A DNA stretch of 21,670 bases from a virus. The notes beneath the pieces are model-generated. The model saw nothing but the letters and a program-made list of their open reading frames with translations, made no database searches and was not told the origin of the DNA. A program made the position numbers and the translations under genes. Shown one piece after another: positions 13,878-20,370 of this stretch. How positions within the stretch are numbered: position 1 is the stretch's first letter; the number at the start of each line of letters is the position of its first letter. The stretch lies in IMG/VR virus record IMGVR_UViG_3300017769_000155, positions 1 to 21,670 of that record; one strand, written 5' to 3'.

Positions 13878-14677
13878 AGCTCTTTGGCCTCCTCTTTGTG
13901 TTCTTCATCCCAATAGAACGGATGCTGAAAGTCTGGGTCTAACAGCCCAGCTAGCACCTTGGGGTCATCCGATACCTTCATTAAGTTTTGCCGCCGGATA
14001 GCCCTGCCGCGCATTTCTTCTAAGCAATAGGCTAGGTACTCCGGCTGTAGCTCCTCGCAGTTGTCAGGCGTAAACAGCGTTGCGCCTGTTGCAGATACAT
14101 AAGCCAAGTTAGGCTCTAGCCCTGTAGCTTTCTGATAGATGGATACTTGGCACAGATGCTCGAACTGTGGCTTGGCTGGTAATGCCGCCTTAGTCCAGCC
14201 CCGTGTGCCGTCCTTCTTTACAGCGCCCATGCGGGGTGCTTTTGTCTTTACCTCACAGAAAGCATCAGAGGCGCACAGGTCTATGAATCCCATTACTGGT
14301 AGGTCTACACCTTCCAAGGACACCTCGACCCTGCGCTCCTCTTCTGCACCCCCGAAACGCTCCGCCAATAAATCAATGCCCTGCTCAACAGCATCGGGTA
14401 TCAACTCGCGGTACTTGTCACGCTTTTCTTGCGGCTCAGTAGCTGGCGCATCGTGAAAATCAAATGACAAATATGCCTGCTCAACTGCCGCGTCAAAGTC
14501 CAAGCCCAGCGTCAGCATGGCCTGCATTGAGCCATGAACCGCCGTGCCGAAAGCGGCGTTATACCCAACCTTTATTTCCCTGCGCTGGTCTTTGGTCATG
14601 TACAGATATTGAAACATCCACACCGCCATAGGGCGCAGTAACTGGCTTGGGCTGTAGTGGTCTAATTTATTCATCAT
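13865..14677 (-). CDS. RecB/Cas4-like exonuclease (PD-(D/E)XK), 270 aa
   Basis: Family marks in order: SPSQLLRP at 9-16, GTAVHGSMQAML (44-55, His48), GFIDL (130-134, Asp133), CEVKTKA (141-147, Glu142 and Lys144), and QVSIYQKATG (Gln177...Tyr181), which is the QxxxY motif of RecB-family nucleases. Together these make a metal-dependent exonuclease that chews DNA ends to leave 3' single strands. No Fe-S cysteine cluster of Cas4 type is visible, so it is closer to phage RecB-like exonucleases. It is the first gene of the leftward operon. The second ATG (14674) has AGGG six bases upstream and may be the real start. Confidence 0.85.
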   Translation of the reverse strand: MMNKLDHYSPSQLLRPMAVWMFQYLYMTKDQRREIKVGYNAAFGTAVHGSMQAMLTLGLDFDAAVEQAYLSFDFHDAPATEPQEKRDKYRELIPDAVEQGIDLLAERFGGAEEERRVEVSLEGVDLPVMGFIDLCASDAFCEVKTKAPRMGAVKKDGTRGWTKAALPAKPQFEHLCQVSIYQKATGLEPNLAYVSATGATLFTPDNCEELQPEYLAYCLEEMRGRAIRRQNLMKVSDDPKVLAGLLDPDFQHPFYWDEEHKEEAKELWKL

Positions 14678-14769
14678 AATCCCTGACTAAGTTTTCGGTT
14701 TACATCACCGTCTTTATACTTTACTAACGGTTATAGGTAATGCTGTCAACTAATAAAATAGGAGCTAAA
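14678..14769. promoter_or_regulatory. Divergent control region between leftward and rightward early operons
   Basis: 92 bases separate the exonuclease (left) from the Cro-like gene (right). Leftward: TTGACA (14749-14744, perfect) and TAGTAA (14726-14721), 17 bases apart. Rightward: TTTACA at 14699-14704 with a weak TACTAA 17 bases on; no better rightward -10 was found. Operator candidates are CGGT-7-ACCG (14696-14710), three ACTAA words (14686, 14723, 14749) and TTAC...GTAA (14721-14740). Layout and size are like lambda PL/PR fused into one intergenic region. The binding site of the Cro-like protein is not proven. Confidence 0.6.
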
Positions 14770-14967
14770 ATGAAACTGGCAGAATGGTTAGTAAACAAAG
14801 GGATGCGGCAGGCTGAGTTCGCTCGGCAGATGGAAGTAACGCAACCCACCGTGCATAATTGGATATATGGAAAGCGCCCACCAAGCGGCCTGCACATGAT
14901 GGACATTTACAAGATGTCAAAGGGTCAGGTGGGGCTGAAGGACTGGTGCGAGGCATTTGACAGATGA
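14770..14967 (+). CDS. Cro-like helix-turn-helix regulator, 65 aa
   Basis: ATG 14770 has TAGGAG six bases upstream; the in-frame ATG 14740 lacks one. Residues 13-32 (RQAEFARQMEVTQPTVHNWI) are a helix-turn-helix of the Cro/YdaS type, followed by a PP turn and a helix (GLHMMDIYKMS) that probably forms the dimer interface. As first gene of the rightward operon it most likely binds the 14.7-kb control region and adjusts both divergent promoters, as Cro does. No CI-type repressor or S24 peptidase is encoded next to it, so lysogeny is not shown. The HTH call is firm, the operator assignment is an inference. Confidence 0.82.
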   Translation: MKLAEWLVNKGMRQAEFARQMEVTQPTVHNWIYGKRPPSGLHMMDIYKMSKGQVGLKDWCEAFDR

Positions 14968-14992
14968 GCCGTCAGAAGGAGGTAGACTGGAT

Positions 14993-15175
14993 ATGAGTAC
15001 CAAGAGCAAGGAATTTTGTAATGAGCCTGAGCATCTTGCCAAGCAGATGGAACTGCTGGACGAGCTTATCCCAGATGATGCGTTTCAGGATGCTGAGATA
15101 ACCGAAAACCTGACGGGTAAAGCTCCGAAACCGCCAACAATAATGCCGCCAAGAGGGAGAAGTTCCATTGACTAA
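14993..15175 (+). CDS. Unknown small acidic protein, 60 aa
   Basis: ATG 14993 follows AAGGAGG by nine bases; an upstream in-frame start at 14957 would overlap the HTH gene and has no such site. The protein is acidic with many Glu/Asp (AKQMELLDELIPDDAFQDAE) and ends in a Pro/Arg tail (PPTIMPPRGRSS). No domain recognised. The stop overlaps the TTG start of the nuclease gene that follows. Confidence 0.6.
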   Translation: MSTKSKEFCNEPEHLAKQMELLDELIPDDAFQDAEITENLTGKAPKPPTIMPPRGRSSID

Positions 15176-15560
15176 CGGTAGAGTGAAGGGCGCTAATTTC
15201 GAGCGTGAGTTGTGTCGGGCTATCATGGATGGGCTTGGTATTGAGGATGTGAAGAGAGACATCGAGCAATATAGAGCCAGCTTGCACGGCGACATTATCG
15301 GGGTGGATGGTTGGAGCATAGAGGCAAAGCGATATGCGTCCGGCACTACATACAAGCCCCAATGGTGGGAGCAATGCACAGCGGCGGCAGATGCCACTGG
15401 ATGCCAGCCTGTACTGATATGGAAGTATGACCGCCAACCGATACATTGCCTTGTCAGGATGTCCAGCATTAGTGCGGATTATGCTGGGATGGATTACGTA
15501 GCGCAGGTGGATTTTGAAACGTGGTTAATGCTAGTGAGGGAGAGTTGGTCAGATGTTTGA
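15168..15560 (+). CDS. PD-(D/E)XK endonuclease, Holliday-junction-resolvase-like, 130 aa
   Basis: The core KGANFERELC (Glu12/Glu14), HGDIIGVDGW (Asp42) and SIEAKRY (Glu52, Lys54) is the E...D...E-x-K order of small resolvase-type nucleases. It is followed by WWEQCTAAAD and PVLIWKYDR, common in phage PDDEXK proteins. Start is TTG 15168, overlapping the previous stop, with GGGAGAAG 8 bases upstream; no ATG fits. Probably resolves branched DNA made during replication and recombination, complementing the exonuclease/annealase pair. Substrate is inferred. Confidence 0.78.
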   Translation: MTNGRVKGANFERELCRAIMDGLGIEDVKRDIEQYRASLHGDIIGVDGWSIEAKRYASGTTYKPQWWEQCTAAADATGCQPVLIWKYDRQPIHCLVRMSSISADYAGMDYVAQVDFETWLMLVRESWSDV

Positions 15561-15780
15561 AATTGTGATGATTATGTGCCTGATTAATGACTTTGGGGCG
15601 GACAGCCGAAACGAGTGCTTTATACGCAATGGTGGTACGTTCCAGACAAAGGCGGCTTGCTACAGGCAGGTCAAGCGGGACAAGATAGAGCTTTTGGAGA
15701 AGTTTCGCGCAGAGTTCGGCGATGATTATGTTTATCTAATTGACGGCGTTTGCTCTAAGAGAAACGGCAGGGGGAGCTAA
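15553..15780 (+). CDS. Unknown Cys-containing protein, 75 aa
   Basis: ATG 15553 overlaps the nuclease stop. Residues 1-12 are hydrophobic (MFEIVMIMCLIN) but too short and without a basic start to be a clear signal peptide. Four Cys at 9, 22, 36 and 67. The middle reads NECFIRNGGTFQTKAACYRQ, the F.sK.aC pattern seen in many small phage proteins, so a disulfide or metal site is possible. No recognised family. Ends one base into the next start (TAATG). Confidence 0.62.
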   Translation: MFEIVMIMCLINDFGADSRNECFIRNGGTFQTKAACYRQVKRDKIELLEKFRAEFGDDYVYLIDGVCSKRNGRGS

Positions 15781-15965
15781 TGAAAACTGCGGCAGAAATG
15801 ACAGTCGAGGAGTTTACGGCGTGGCTGAAGATGAGACGGGCGCAGACACTGGCTGTTGAGGATAGATTGCCAATGGGCAGGGATAGAAACCAGAGACTGC
15901 CGAAGATGACACCGCTGATAGCCATGCAAACCCGCAGAGCTATGCAGAGAAGGCAGTCAAAGTGA
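15780..15965 (+). CDS. Unknown small basic protein, 61 aa
   Basis: ATG 15780 overlaps the previous stop. One predicted helix (AAEMTVEEFTAWLKMRRAQT) then an Arg/Met/Gln-rich tail (RRAMQRRQSK). It looks like a small helical nucleic-acid- or protein-binding peptide. The stop overlaps the GTG start of the next gene (GTGA). No domain recognised. Confidence 0.58.
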   Translation: MKTAAEMTVEEFTAWLKMRRAQTLAVEDRLPMGRDRNQRLPKMTPLIAMQTRRAMQRRQSK

Positions 15966-16312
15966 AGTTTAACAGCGACTTTGCCTTTGATTTAAAGATG
16001 GGTCAGGATGAGGAAATCTGGCTTGCAGACTTGCTACGGGGCAAGACGGTTGAGGTGAAGCGCGATTACATTGCCAGCAGAACGGGCAATGTGTTTGTGG
16101 AGTTCTCCAGCCGAGGTAAACCGTCAGGGCTTGCCACTACAAGGGCAGACTTCTGGGCGTTTATTCTGGATGGGGAGAGAGTGGTTATAGTGCCGACAGA
16201 ATACTTGCAACAGGTGGCAAGGAAGGCATATAGCGAAGGCCGCACAGTCAGGGGCGGTGATAACAATACCAGCGAGGGAGTGCTGGTAAAGATAGAGGAG
16301 TTAGTTAGATGA
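15962..16312 (+). CDS. PD-(D/E)XK nuclease-like protein, 116 aa
   Basis: GTG start at 15962, overlapping the previous stop (GTGA). Visible core: GQDEEIWLADLLRG (Glu17/18), TVEVKRDY (Glu31, Lys33), TGNVFVEFSSRGKPSGLATT, then FWAFIL. The E...EVK...TGN.FVE..SRGKPSG pattern is a phage family I recall as PD-(D/E)XK-like; the middle Asp is less clear (D35 in KRD may serve). It is the second nuclease fold in this operon and the fourth in the window. Job unknown; possibly a companion of the resolvase or a host-DNA nuclease. Confidence 0.66.
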   Translation: MKFNSDFAFDLKMGQDEEIWLADLLRGKTVEVKRDYIASRTGNVFVEFSSRGKPSGLATTRADFWAFILDGERVVIVPTEYLQQVARKAYSEGRTVRGGDNNTSEGVLVKIEELVR

Positions 16313-16650
16313 GTATGAGGTTTAAGCTAAAATATAGGCAGGTGGACAGGGATTTTCCGCACAAATATGAGGAGCTTATGGGTCGGGCAAAGGAGTGCAT
16401 GGACAAAGGCGCTTACAACGAGTTTGTGTTTTACCAGCTATGGCGGGACATGGGCGACTTGGTAAAATATGTCAGTGATGTGCAGGCAGAAGTTGCGGAT
16501 GATTACAGGCATTATCAGGAAAACTTGGCACTACAAGGGGAGCGAATGGACGAGCTTTTCAAGCAGTATCAAGAGGCTGTTGTGGACAAGCGGAACTATC
16601 GGAAGGCTCTGCAAATATTAAGCGAAAAGGTTGAGGGGGAAAGAAAATGA
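16309..16650 (+). CDS. Unknown coiled-coil protein, 113 aa
   Basis: ATG 16309 overlaps the previous stop; a second ATG two codons on is possible. Mostly one long charged helix with aromatic residues (YEELMGRAKECMDKGAYNEF; YRHYQENLALQGERMDELFK; YRKALQILSEKVEGERK), likely coiled coil. No membrane segment. It directly precedes the replication initiator and overlaps it by four bases (ATGA), so a helper role in replication is possible. No family recognised. Confidence 0.6.
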   Translation: MSMRFKLKYRQVDRDFPHKYEELMGRAKECMDKGAYNEFVFYQLWRDMGDLVKYVSDVQAEVADDYRHYQENLALQGERMDELFKQYQEAVVDKRNYRKALQILSEKVEGERK

Positions 16651-17483
16651 GCATCAAAGCAGTATCATGGGCGCTGGAGTACGAACTCAGCGACCCTATC
16701 GCAAAGCTGGTTCTTATTGGCATTGCGGACAAGTATAATGATGAGCGCGGTTTTGCTTGGCCTAGCGTTAAGTGGCTTGCAACTGCGGCTAGTTGCAGTG
16801 AGAGAACAGTCAGGAGAAAGCTGACGTTTTTGCAAGAGCGCGGCCTGATAGATATTGACCGCAGATTTAACGACACAAGCTGTTACAGAATTATCAGCAA
16901 TGGGTACTGTAATGACACGGGTGACACTGTGACAGGGGGTGACACAGTTCTGTCAGGGGGTACTGACACAGCTGTGACAGGGGGTACTGACACTAGGTGT
17001 CCGCCTAACTATAATAACAATATTAACAATAATACCAATAAAGGGAGTAAAAAGCAGAAACTTGCTGATTGGATGCCTTCTGAGAAGGACAAGGAATATG
17101 CTGAGAGCCTTGAGCTGGACTGGGAGGAAGTGCTGACAGATATCCGGCTCTGGGATGAAAAGAACGGAAATAAGGCCGCTTACGCTTCATGCAAGGCTTT
17201 CTGGCAGGGTTGGTGCAGAAAAGAGGATAAGCGCACTCAGCGGCGCTCAAATCGCCAGCAATCGGTATCTAAGCCGAAGGGGAAGGGTGAGTTGTCCGAT
17301 AGGCAGAAGCAGTATGCGGAGACAGTGGCTGAGAAGATGTGGAACGTCTACAAGGCGGAGGGGTTCTATTACAAGATGATACTGCCGGACATTATCGCAT
17401 TTATGCAGACTGACCAGACGGACGCAGACTGGGCGGCGCTGGGCAATGGCATGGATAATCCGGTAGAGAGGGGCTGGATGTGA
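16647..17483 (+). CDS. Replication initiator, lambda O/DnaT-like, 278 aa
   Basis: Residues 15-85 are a winged helix-turn-helix of the HTH_36 type (GFAWPSVKWLATAASCSERT, VRRKLTFLQERGLID). Residues 90-116 are a Gly/Thr/Asp linker encoded by the iteron-like repeats, 119-131 an Asn-rich run encoded by the AT-rich stretch. Residues 141-192 (WMPSEKDKEYAESLELDWEE, then FWQGWCRKE) match the DnaT-like ssDNA-binding domain that loads host helicase. Residues 192-220 are basic and disordered, and the last 50 are helical. The order DNA-binding wing, origin-bearing linker, helicase-loader contact is that of lambda O. It closes the rightward operon and a terminator follows 3 bases later. No polymerase or helicase gene is visible, so host replication proteins are probably used. 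Confidence 0.84.
   Translation: MSIKAVSWALEYELSDPIAKLVLIGIADKYNDERGFAWPSVKWLATAASCSERTVRRKLTFLQERGLIDIDRRFNDTSCYRIISNGYCNDTGDTVTGGDTVLSGGTDTAVTGGTDTRCPPNYNNNINNNTNKGSKKQKLADWMPSEKDKEYAESLELDWEEVLTDIRLWDEKNGNKAAYASCKAFWQGWCRKEDKRTQRRSNRQQSVSKPKGKGELSDRQKQYAETVAEKMWNVYKAEGFYYKMILPDIIAFMQTDQTDADWAALGNGMDNPVERGWM
16902..17002. repeat. Iteron-like array inside the initiator gene (candidate origin)
   Basis: Five related units start GGGT or GGGGGT and continue (ACT)GACAC or an inverted form: at about 16902, 16919, 16935, 16956 and 16980. The T that ends each GGGT is spaced 17, 18, 21 and 24 bases from the next. CAGGGGGT is exact three times (16933, 16954, 16978). Units 3 and 4 are near-palindromes around TGACACAG...CTGT(G)ACA, with CACAGCTGTG perfect at 16967-16976. 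This encodes only a Gly/Thr/Asp linker, so the repetition is not forced by the protein fold. Confidence 0.72.
17003..17056. other. AT-rich stretch beside the iterons (candidate unwinding element)
   Basis: From 17008 to 17040 there are only a handful of G or C bases; the run is built from ATAAC/ATTAAC words and codes for an Asn-rich linker. Directly 3' of the iterons, it is where a lambda-type origin would melt. Confidence 0.58.
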
Positions 17484-17485
17484 AA

Positions 17486-17505
17486 AGAGAGGCCGAAGCC
17501 TCTCT
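17486..17505 (-). terminator. Hairpin terminator of the minus cassette (also stops the plus transcript)
   Basis: 8-bp perfect stem (AGAGAGGC / GCCTCTCT) with CGAA loop, read as TTCG on the minus strand and followed there by TTTTCACA. It sits between the plus initiator gene (ends 17483) and the minus 67-aa gene (ends 17513). The core GAGGCCGAAGCCTC is identical to the terminator at 7864. Confidence 0.85.
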
Positions 17506-17512
17506 GTTCTGG

Positions 17513-17716
17513 TTAGTCGCAGGTTAGCGAGTGAGTGATTCGGGCAGTCCATTTGCCCGTGTCGCTGTTCCAACGAGTGCCGCTGGAGTGAGTGCCGTAG
17601 CCCATGTAGGGATACTCCATTGAGATGCGGTTGATGAACAGTTCCAGTGGTTCGCGTTCATCGCCTGAAATGCGGTACTCTCTGTAGCCGCCGAGTGTTT
17701 TCTGTTCGATTTTCAT
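17513..17716 (-). CDS. Unknown small protein, 67 aa
   Basis: ATG 17716 has GAGGAG 6 bases upstream, a strong ribosome site. The product is polar with many Tyr/Gly/Arg (KTLGGYREYRISGDEREPLE; YPYMGYGTHSSGTRWN; GKWTARITHSLTCD), probably a small beta-rich fold. No recognised domain. Second gene of the minus-strand cassette whose promoter lies at 18119-18147; 22 bases separate it from the 115-aa gene. Confidence 0.68.
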   Translation of the reverse strand: MKIEQKTLGGYREYRISGDEREPLELFINRISMEYPYMGYGTHSSGTRWNSDTGKWTARITHSLTCD

Positions 17717-17738
17717 TGTTTGCTCCTCTCTGGCGGCA

Positions 17739-18086
17739 CTAGGCCGCCTTCCCTTCTACGAATCTGTCTAAGAAATACACAAGCTGGTCAGCGTAAACAT
17801 CTTCAGCCGCATCCTTAAACACAGCCTTGCCAGCGTTTTTGCCTGTCATGGTAATCTTGCAGGTGCGGATGGTGTAAGTATCGTTGCCCATCAGGTTGAT
17901 GATAACGTGGCCTTTATGCTTCAGGCCTTTGACTTTGAATGACAGGCCGCCAAGAGACACTAAGTTGCCAGCGGTCTTTTCAGACAGCGCAACGAACTGT
18001 GAAGCGCCGTAAGCGTCCAATGCCCACGGGTCTAAAGTCTTAATTTGACTGCGGATTGTTTCAGCAATTTGCATATGGTTTGTCAT
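17739..18086 (-). CDS. Conserved-looking phage protein of unknown function, 115 aa
   Basis: ATG 18086 with AAGGAGT five bases upstream. The sequence (ETIRSQIKTLDPWALDAYGA; FVALSEKTAGNLVSLGGLSF; KVKGLKHKGHVIINLMGNDTYT) and the ending DVYADQLVYFLDRFVEG resemble a small protein family often found on phages and plasmids (L.FK.........V.I.LN..D.Y......, then E.VYAD.L...FE). No catalytic motif is known for it. It is first in a two-gene cassette with its own promoter and terminator, opposite to its neighbours, as is common for constitutively or early expressed accessory genes. Real gene with good confidence; function unknown. Confidence 0.76.
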   Translation of the reverse strand: MTNHMQIAETIRSQIKTLDPWALDAYGASQFVALSEKTAGNLVSLGGLSFKVKGLKHKGHVIINLMGNDTYTIRTCKITMTGKNAGKAVFKDAAEDVYADQLVYFLDRFVEGKAA

Positions 18087-18118
18087 GGGTTACTCCTTTG
18101 TTTCCTGACTATATATAA

Positions 18119-18147
18119 GTAATAGCTAAGTATAATGATAGTGTCAA
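18119..18147 (-). promoter_or_regulatory. Sigma70-like promoter of the 18086-17513 cassette
   Basis: On the minus strand a perfect TTGACA (18147-18142) is followed after 17 bases by TATTAC (18124-18119), 33 bases before the start codon. AGCT-centred motifs TAATAGCTAA (18120-18129) and CAGCTAATTT (18148-18157) overlap the -10 and lie just upstream of the -35; the cores are 25 bases apart, close to the 24 at the 8.3-kb cassette. Confidence 0.66.
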
Positions 18148-18155
18148 CAGCTAAT

Positions 18156-18184
18156 TTGCATTGCTTAACTTGTTTAGGTATATA
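18156..18184 (+). promoter_or_regulatory. Possible promoter of the terminase genes
   Basis: TTGCAT (18156-18161) and TATATA (18179-18184) with 17 bases between them, 18 bases before the small-terminase start. The -35 matches only 3 of 6, so this is a weak call. It is back-to-back with the minus promoter at 18119-18147, and one AGCT motif lies between them. Confidence 0.35.
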
Positions 18185-18202
18185 AGGATTAGGAGGCTAT
18201 AT

Positions 18203-18703
18203 ATGTCCAAGAAAAAGTTTACCGAGCCAGTGCTGGCTGAATACCTTAGACGGATTGCTATAGACGGGCGCAGTGCGCGGTCTGTGGGCAAGGATAAGGA
18301 TATGCCGTCCTATGAGGCGTTCTATCAGATGAAGAACAGGCACCAGGACGTGCAGAGCCGCTACAATGCGGCGATTGAGGCAAGGGCTACTGCCATTGAC
18401 GATAGGATAGACGAGGTGCTGGAAGGCGTCAGGAACGGGGATATAGACTATCAGGCTGGCAGGCTGGAGATAGATACGCAGAAATGGCGGATGGCGAAGT
18501 TCTTCCCAAGGCTGTACGGCGACAATCAGAAGCTGGAGGTAGAGCATAAGACCAGCTTCGTGGATGAGCTGAAGCGAGTTGCGGCTAGGGTTGAGCAGGC
18601 TAGGCTGGAGGGGGCTGAGGTAGTGGAGATGGTAGAGGATAAGGGTGATGGGGGAGAAAAGACATACACCGCCACACACGCGCCCGAGGTGTCAAAAGAT
18701 TGA
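18203..18703 (+). CDS. Terminase small subunit, 166 aa
   Basis: Recognises the phage packaging site and starts DNA packaging. I choose ATG 18203, with TAGGAGG 6 bases upstream, over an in-frame upstream start at 18161. The N-terminal part (FTEPVLAEYLRRIAIDGRSA, then MPSYEAFYQMKNRHQDVQSR) looks like an HTH of the terminase_5/Nu1-like type, and AAIEARATAIDDRIDEVLEG followed by AGRLEIDTQKWRMAKFFPRLYGD is typical of phage small-terminase C-terminal regions. An acidic/charged tail ends it. Position next to the large subunit supports the call. Confidence 0.82.
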   Translation: MSKKKFTEPVLAEYLRRIAIDGRSARSVGKDKDMPSYEAFYQMKNRHQDVQSRYNAAIEARATAIDDRIDEVLEGVRNGDIDYQAGRLEIDTQKWRMAKFFPRLYGDNQKLEVEHKTSFVDELKRVAARVEQARLEGAEVVEMVEDKGDGGEKTYTATHAPEVSKD

Positions 18704-18969
18704 CGAATGGTGCATCACGGTGAGAGATATACAACCATCAGTACGCACAACCATTGCGTTCTCAATAATATCAATGACTTACAGATTTGCAGTGTCAATA
18801 ATCGCGTCCATAATACACATTATGCGACAAATGTTTACCATAGGTAGGTATTTTTGCCAGGTAGCCCCCCTTCGAGCAGGCGCGGGGGCGGCAAGAGAAA
18901 GAACATACCCAGCATAACCAAAGCATAACCAAACCCCCACCCCCTTTAACCACATAGGCCATACCACCC
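18704..18969. other. 266-base non-coding gap between terminase genes (candidate packaging site)
   Basis: No convincing gene. It holds an inverted repeat CATAAT-acac-ATTATG (18809-18824), ACAACCAT twice (18731, 18747), a nested G/C hairpin (TTGCC 18854 with GGCAA 18890; CCCCC 18865 with GGGGG 18884) and a perfect 11-base tandem repeat GCATAACCAAA (18912-18933). The last 70 bases are C/A-rich on this strand. Unlike the rest of the window, it is long, uncoded and structured. Confidence 0.5.
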
Positions 18970-20370
18970 ATGCCCCCCGAAAATTTCACCACAGATTTGC
19001 TACACCGCATCCATGACGACCCCGTTTTCTTTGTCGAGGCTATACTCAGTGCCAAGCCTCAGAAGTGGCAGGCTGATGCTCTCATGGCTGTGGCAAGAAA
19101 TGACCGCGTTAGCATCAAGTCTGGTCACGGTGTGGGCAAGACGGCGTTCCAGAGCTGGCTAGTGCTGTGGTGGCTTATGAGCCATTATCCGTGCAAGGTT
19201 GCCATTACGGCTAACACAGCGCACCAGTTGAGCGATGTTCTGTGGACAGAGATAGACAAGTGGGCGCGTAGACTGCCAGAGGGCTTTAAGAGCCTGCTGG
19301 AGTTCAAGTCTGACAAGATATCGCTGAAGGGTGCTAGCGACAGTTTCGCAGTGGCAAGAACCAGCCGTAAAGAGAACCCAGAGGCGCTTCAGGGCTTCCA
19401 CTCCGAGAATATGCTGTTTCTGGTGGAAGAGGCATCTGGTGTGCCTGATGTCGTGTTTCAGGTGGCTGAGGGTGCTTTGTCTACTGAGGGCGCTAAGACG
19501 GTCATGTGCGGGAACCCTACGCGCTCTGACGGCTTCTTTTATGAGAGCTTTCACGGTATGCGGCACATGTGGCACAACATCACGGTAAGCTGTGAGGACG
19601 GCGAATATGTCTCCGAGGACTTTTTAGCCAATATGGCTGAGAAGTACGGCATCGACAGCAATGTGTACCGTGTCAGGGTTCTGGGCGAGTTCCCCACCCA
19701 GTCTGATGATGTGCTGGTGCCGCTGTATATTGTCGAGGAGGCTACCAAGCGGGATATTGAGCCTAGCCCTACCACGCCCGTTGTCTGGGGTTTGGACGTT
19801 GCAAGATTCGGCGGGGATAGAAGTGCGCTGGCTAAGAGGCAGGGGCAAGCCCTTTTAGAGCCGATTAAGACTTGGCAGAACAAGGATTTGATGGAACTGG
19901 CGGGGATTGTCCTAACCGAGTATGAGGCTTGCAACTATCAGAGCAGGCCGCAGGCGATTTACATTGACGCTATTGGCCTCGGTGCAGGGCTAGCTGACAG
20001 GCTGAGGGAGTTAGACCTTCCAGCAGTGGCTATATCGGTGTCAGAGACTGCCAGCCTCAAAGAGCGCTTTGGCAGGTTGCGCGATGAGCTGTTCTGGAAC
20101 GCTAGGGAGTGGTTTGAGGGCAGGGACGTGCAGATACCTGATGATGACACGCTGATACAGGAGATAACGGCTATCCGGTACAAGTATCTCAGCACGGGCA
20201 AGCTGAAGGTGGAGAGCAAGGACGAGATGAAGCGCAGGGGACAGAGAAGCCCTGATGTGGCGGATGCGTTTGTGCTGACCTTTTCCGAGCAGGGTGCGTC
20301 TGCTATGGGCTACACAAAGAGATGGGGCGGAAACAGCAGTCCCCGCCCCAGCACCAAGTGGATTGTTTAG
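18970..20370 (+). CDS. Terminase large subunit, 466 aa
   Basis: The packaging motor: an ATPase and a nuclease in one protein. Walker A is GHGVGKT (52-58), Walker B MLFLVEEA (148-155) with the catalytic Glu154, coupling motif VMCGNPT (178-184). The RNase-H-like nuclease half has acidic residues at Asp276 (GLDVARFGGD), Asp333 (IYIDAIGLGAG) and Asp429/Asp432 (SPDVADAF). Length is in the normal range. ATG 18970 is the first start after an in-frame stop at 18955; there is no clear ribosome site before it, so translation may be weak. One of the surest calls in the window. Confidence 0.95.
   Translation: MPPENFTTDLLHRIHDDPVFFVEAILSAKPQKWQADALMAVARNDRVSIKSGHGVGKTAFQSWLVLWWLMSHYPCKVAITANTAHQLSDVLWTEIDKWARRLPEGFKSLLEFKSDKISLKGASDSFAVARTSRKENPEALQGFHSENMLFLVEEASGVPDVVFQVAEGALSTEGAKTVMCGNPTRSDGFFYESFHGMRHMWHNITVSCEDGEYVSEDFLANMAEKYGIDSNVYRVRVLGEFPTQSDDVLVPLYIVEEATKRDIEPSPTTPVVWGLDVARFGGDRSALAKRQGQALLEPIKTWQNKDLMELAGIVLTEYEACNYQSRPQAIYIDAIGLGAGLADRLRELDLPAVAISVSETASLKERFGRLRDELFWNAREWFEGRDVQIPDDDTLIQEITAIRYKYLSTGKLKVESKDEMKRRGQRSPDVADAFVLTFSEQGASAMGYTKRWGGNSSPRPSTKWIV

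Noticed and set aside
14740-14769. Upstream start for the Cro-like gene
   Set aside because: Lies in the promoter region without a ribosome site; TAGGAG directs ATG 14770.
16902-17002. CRISPR-like spaced repeats
   Set aside because: Units are diverged, with irregular 17-24 base spacing and no spacer variety, and they lie inside a coding gene; iterons fit better.
18161-18202. Upstream start for the small terminase
   Set aside because: It would cover the TAGGAGG ribosome site and the possible promoter; ATG 18203 fits the site.
18707-18850. Short plus-strand frame starting ATG 18707, His/Asn-rich
   Set aside because: No ribosome site, odd composition, and it would fill a region better explained as structured packaging DNA.
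18779-18967. Minus-strand hydrophobic 62-codon frame between the terminase genes
   Set aside because: No ribosome site, no promoter and it is opposite to the transcript; the hydrophobicity comes from the C/A-rich run read in reverse.
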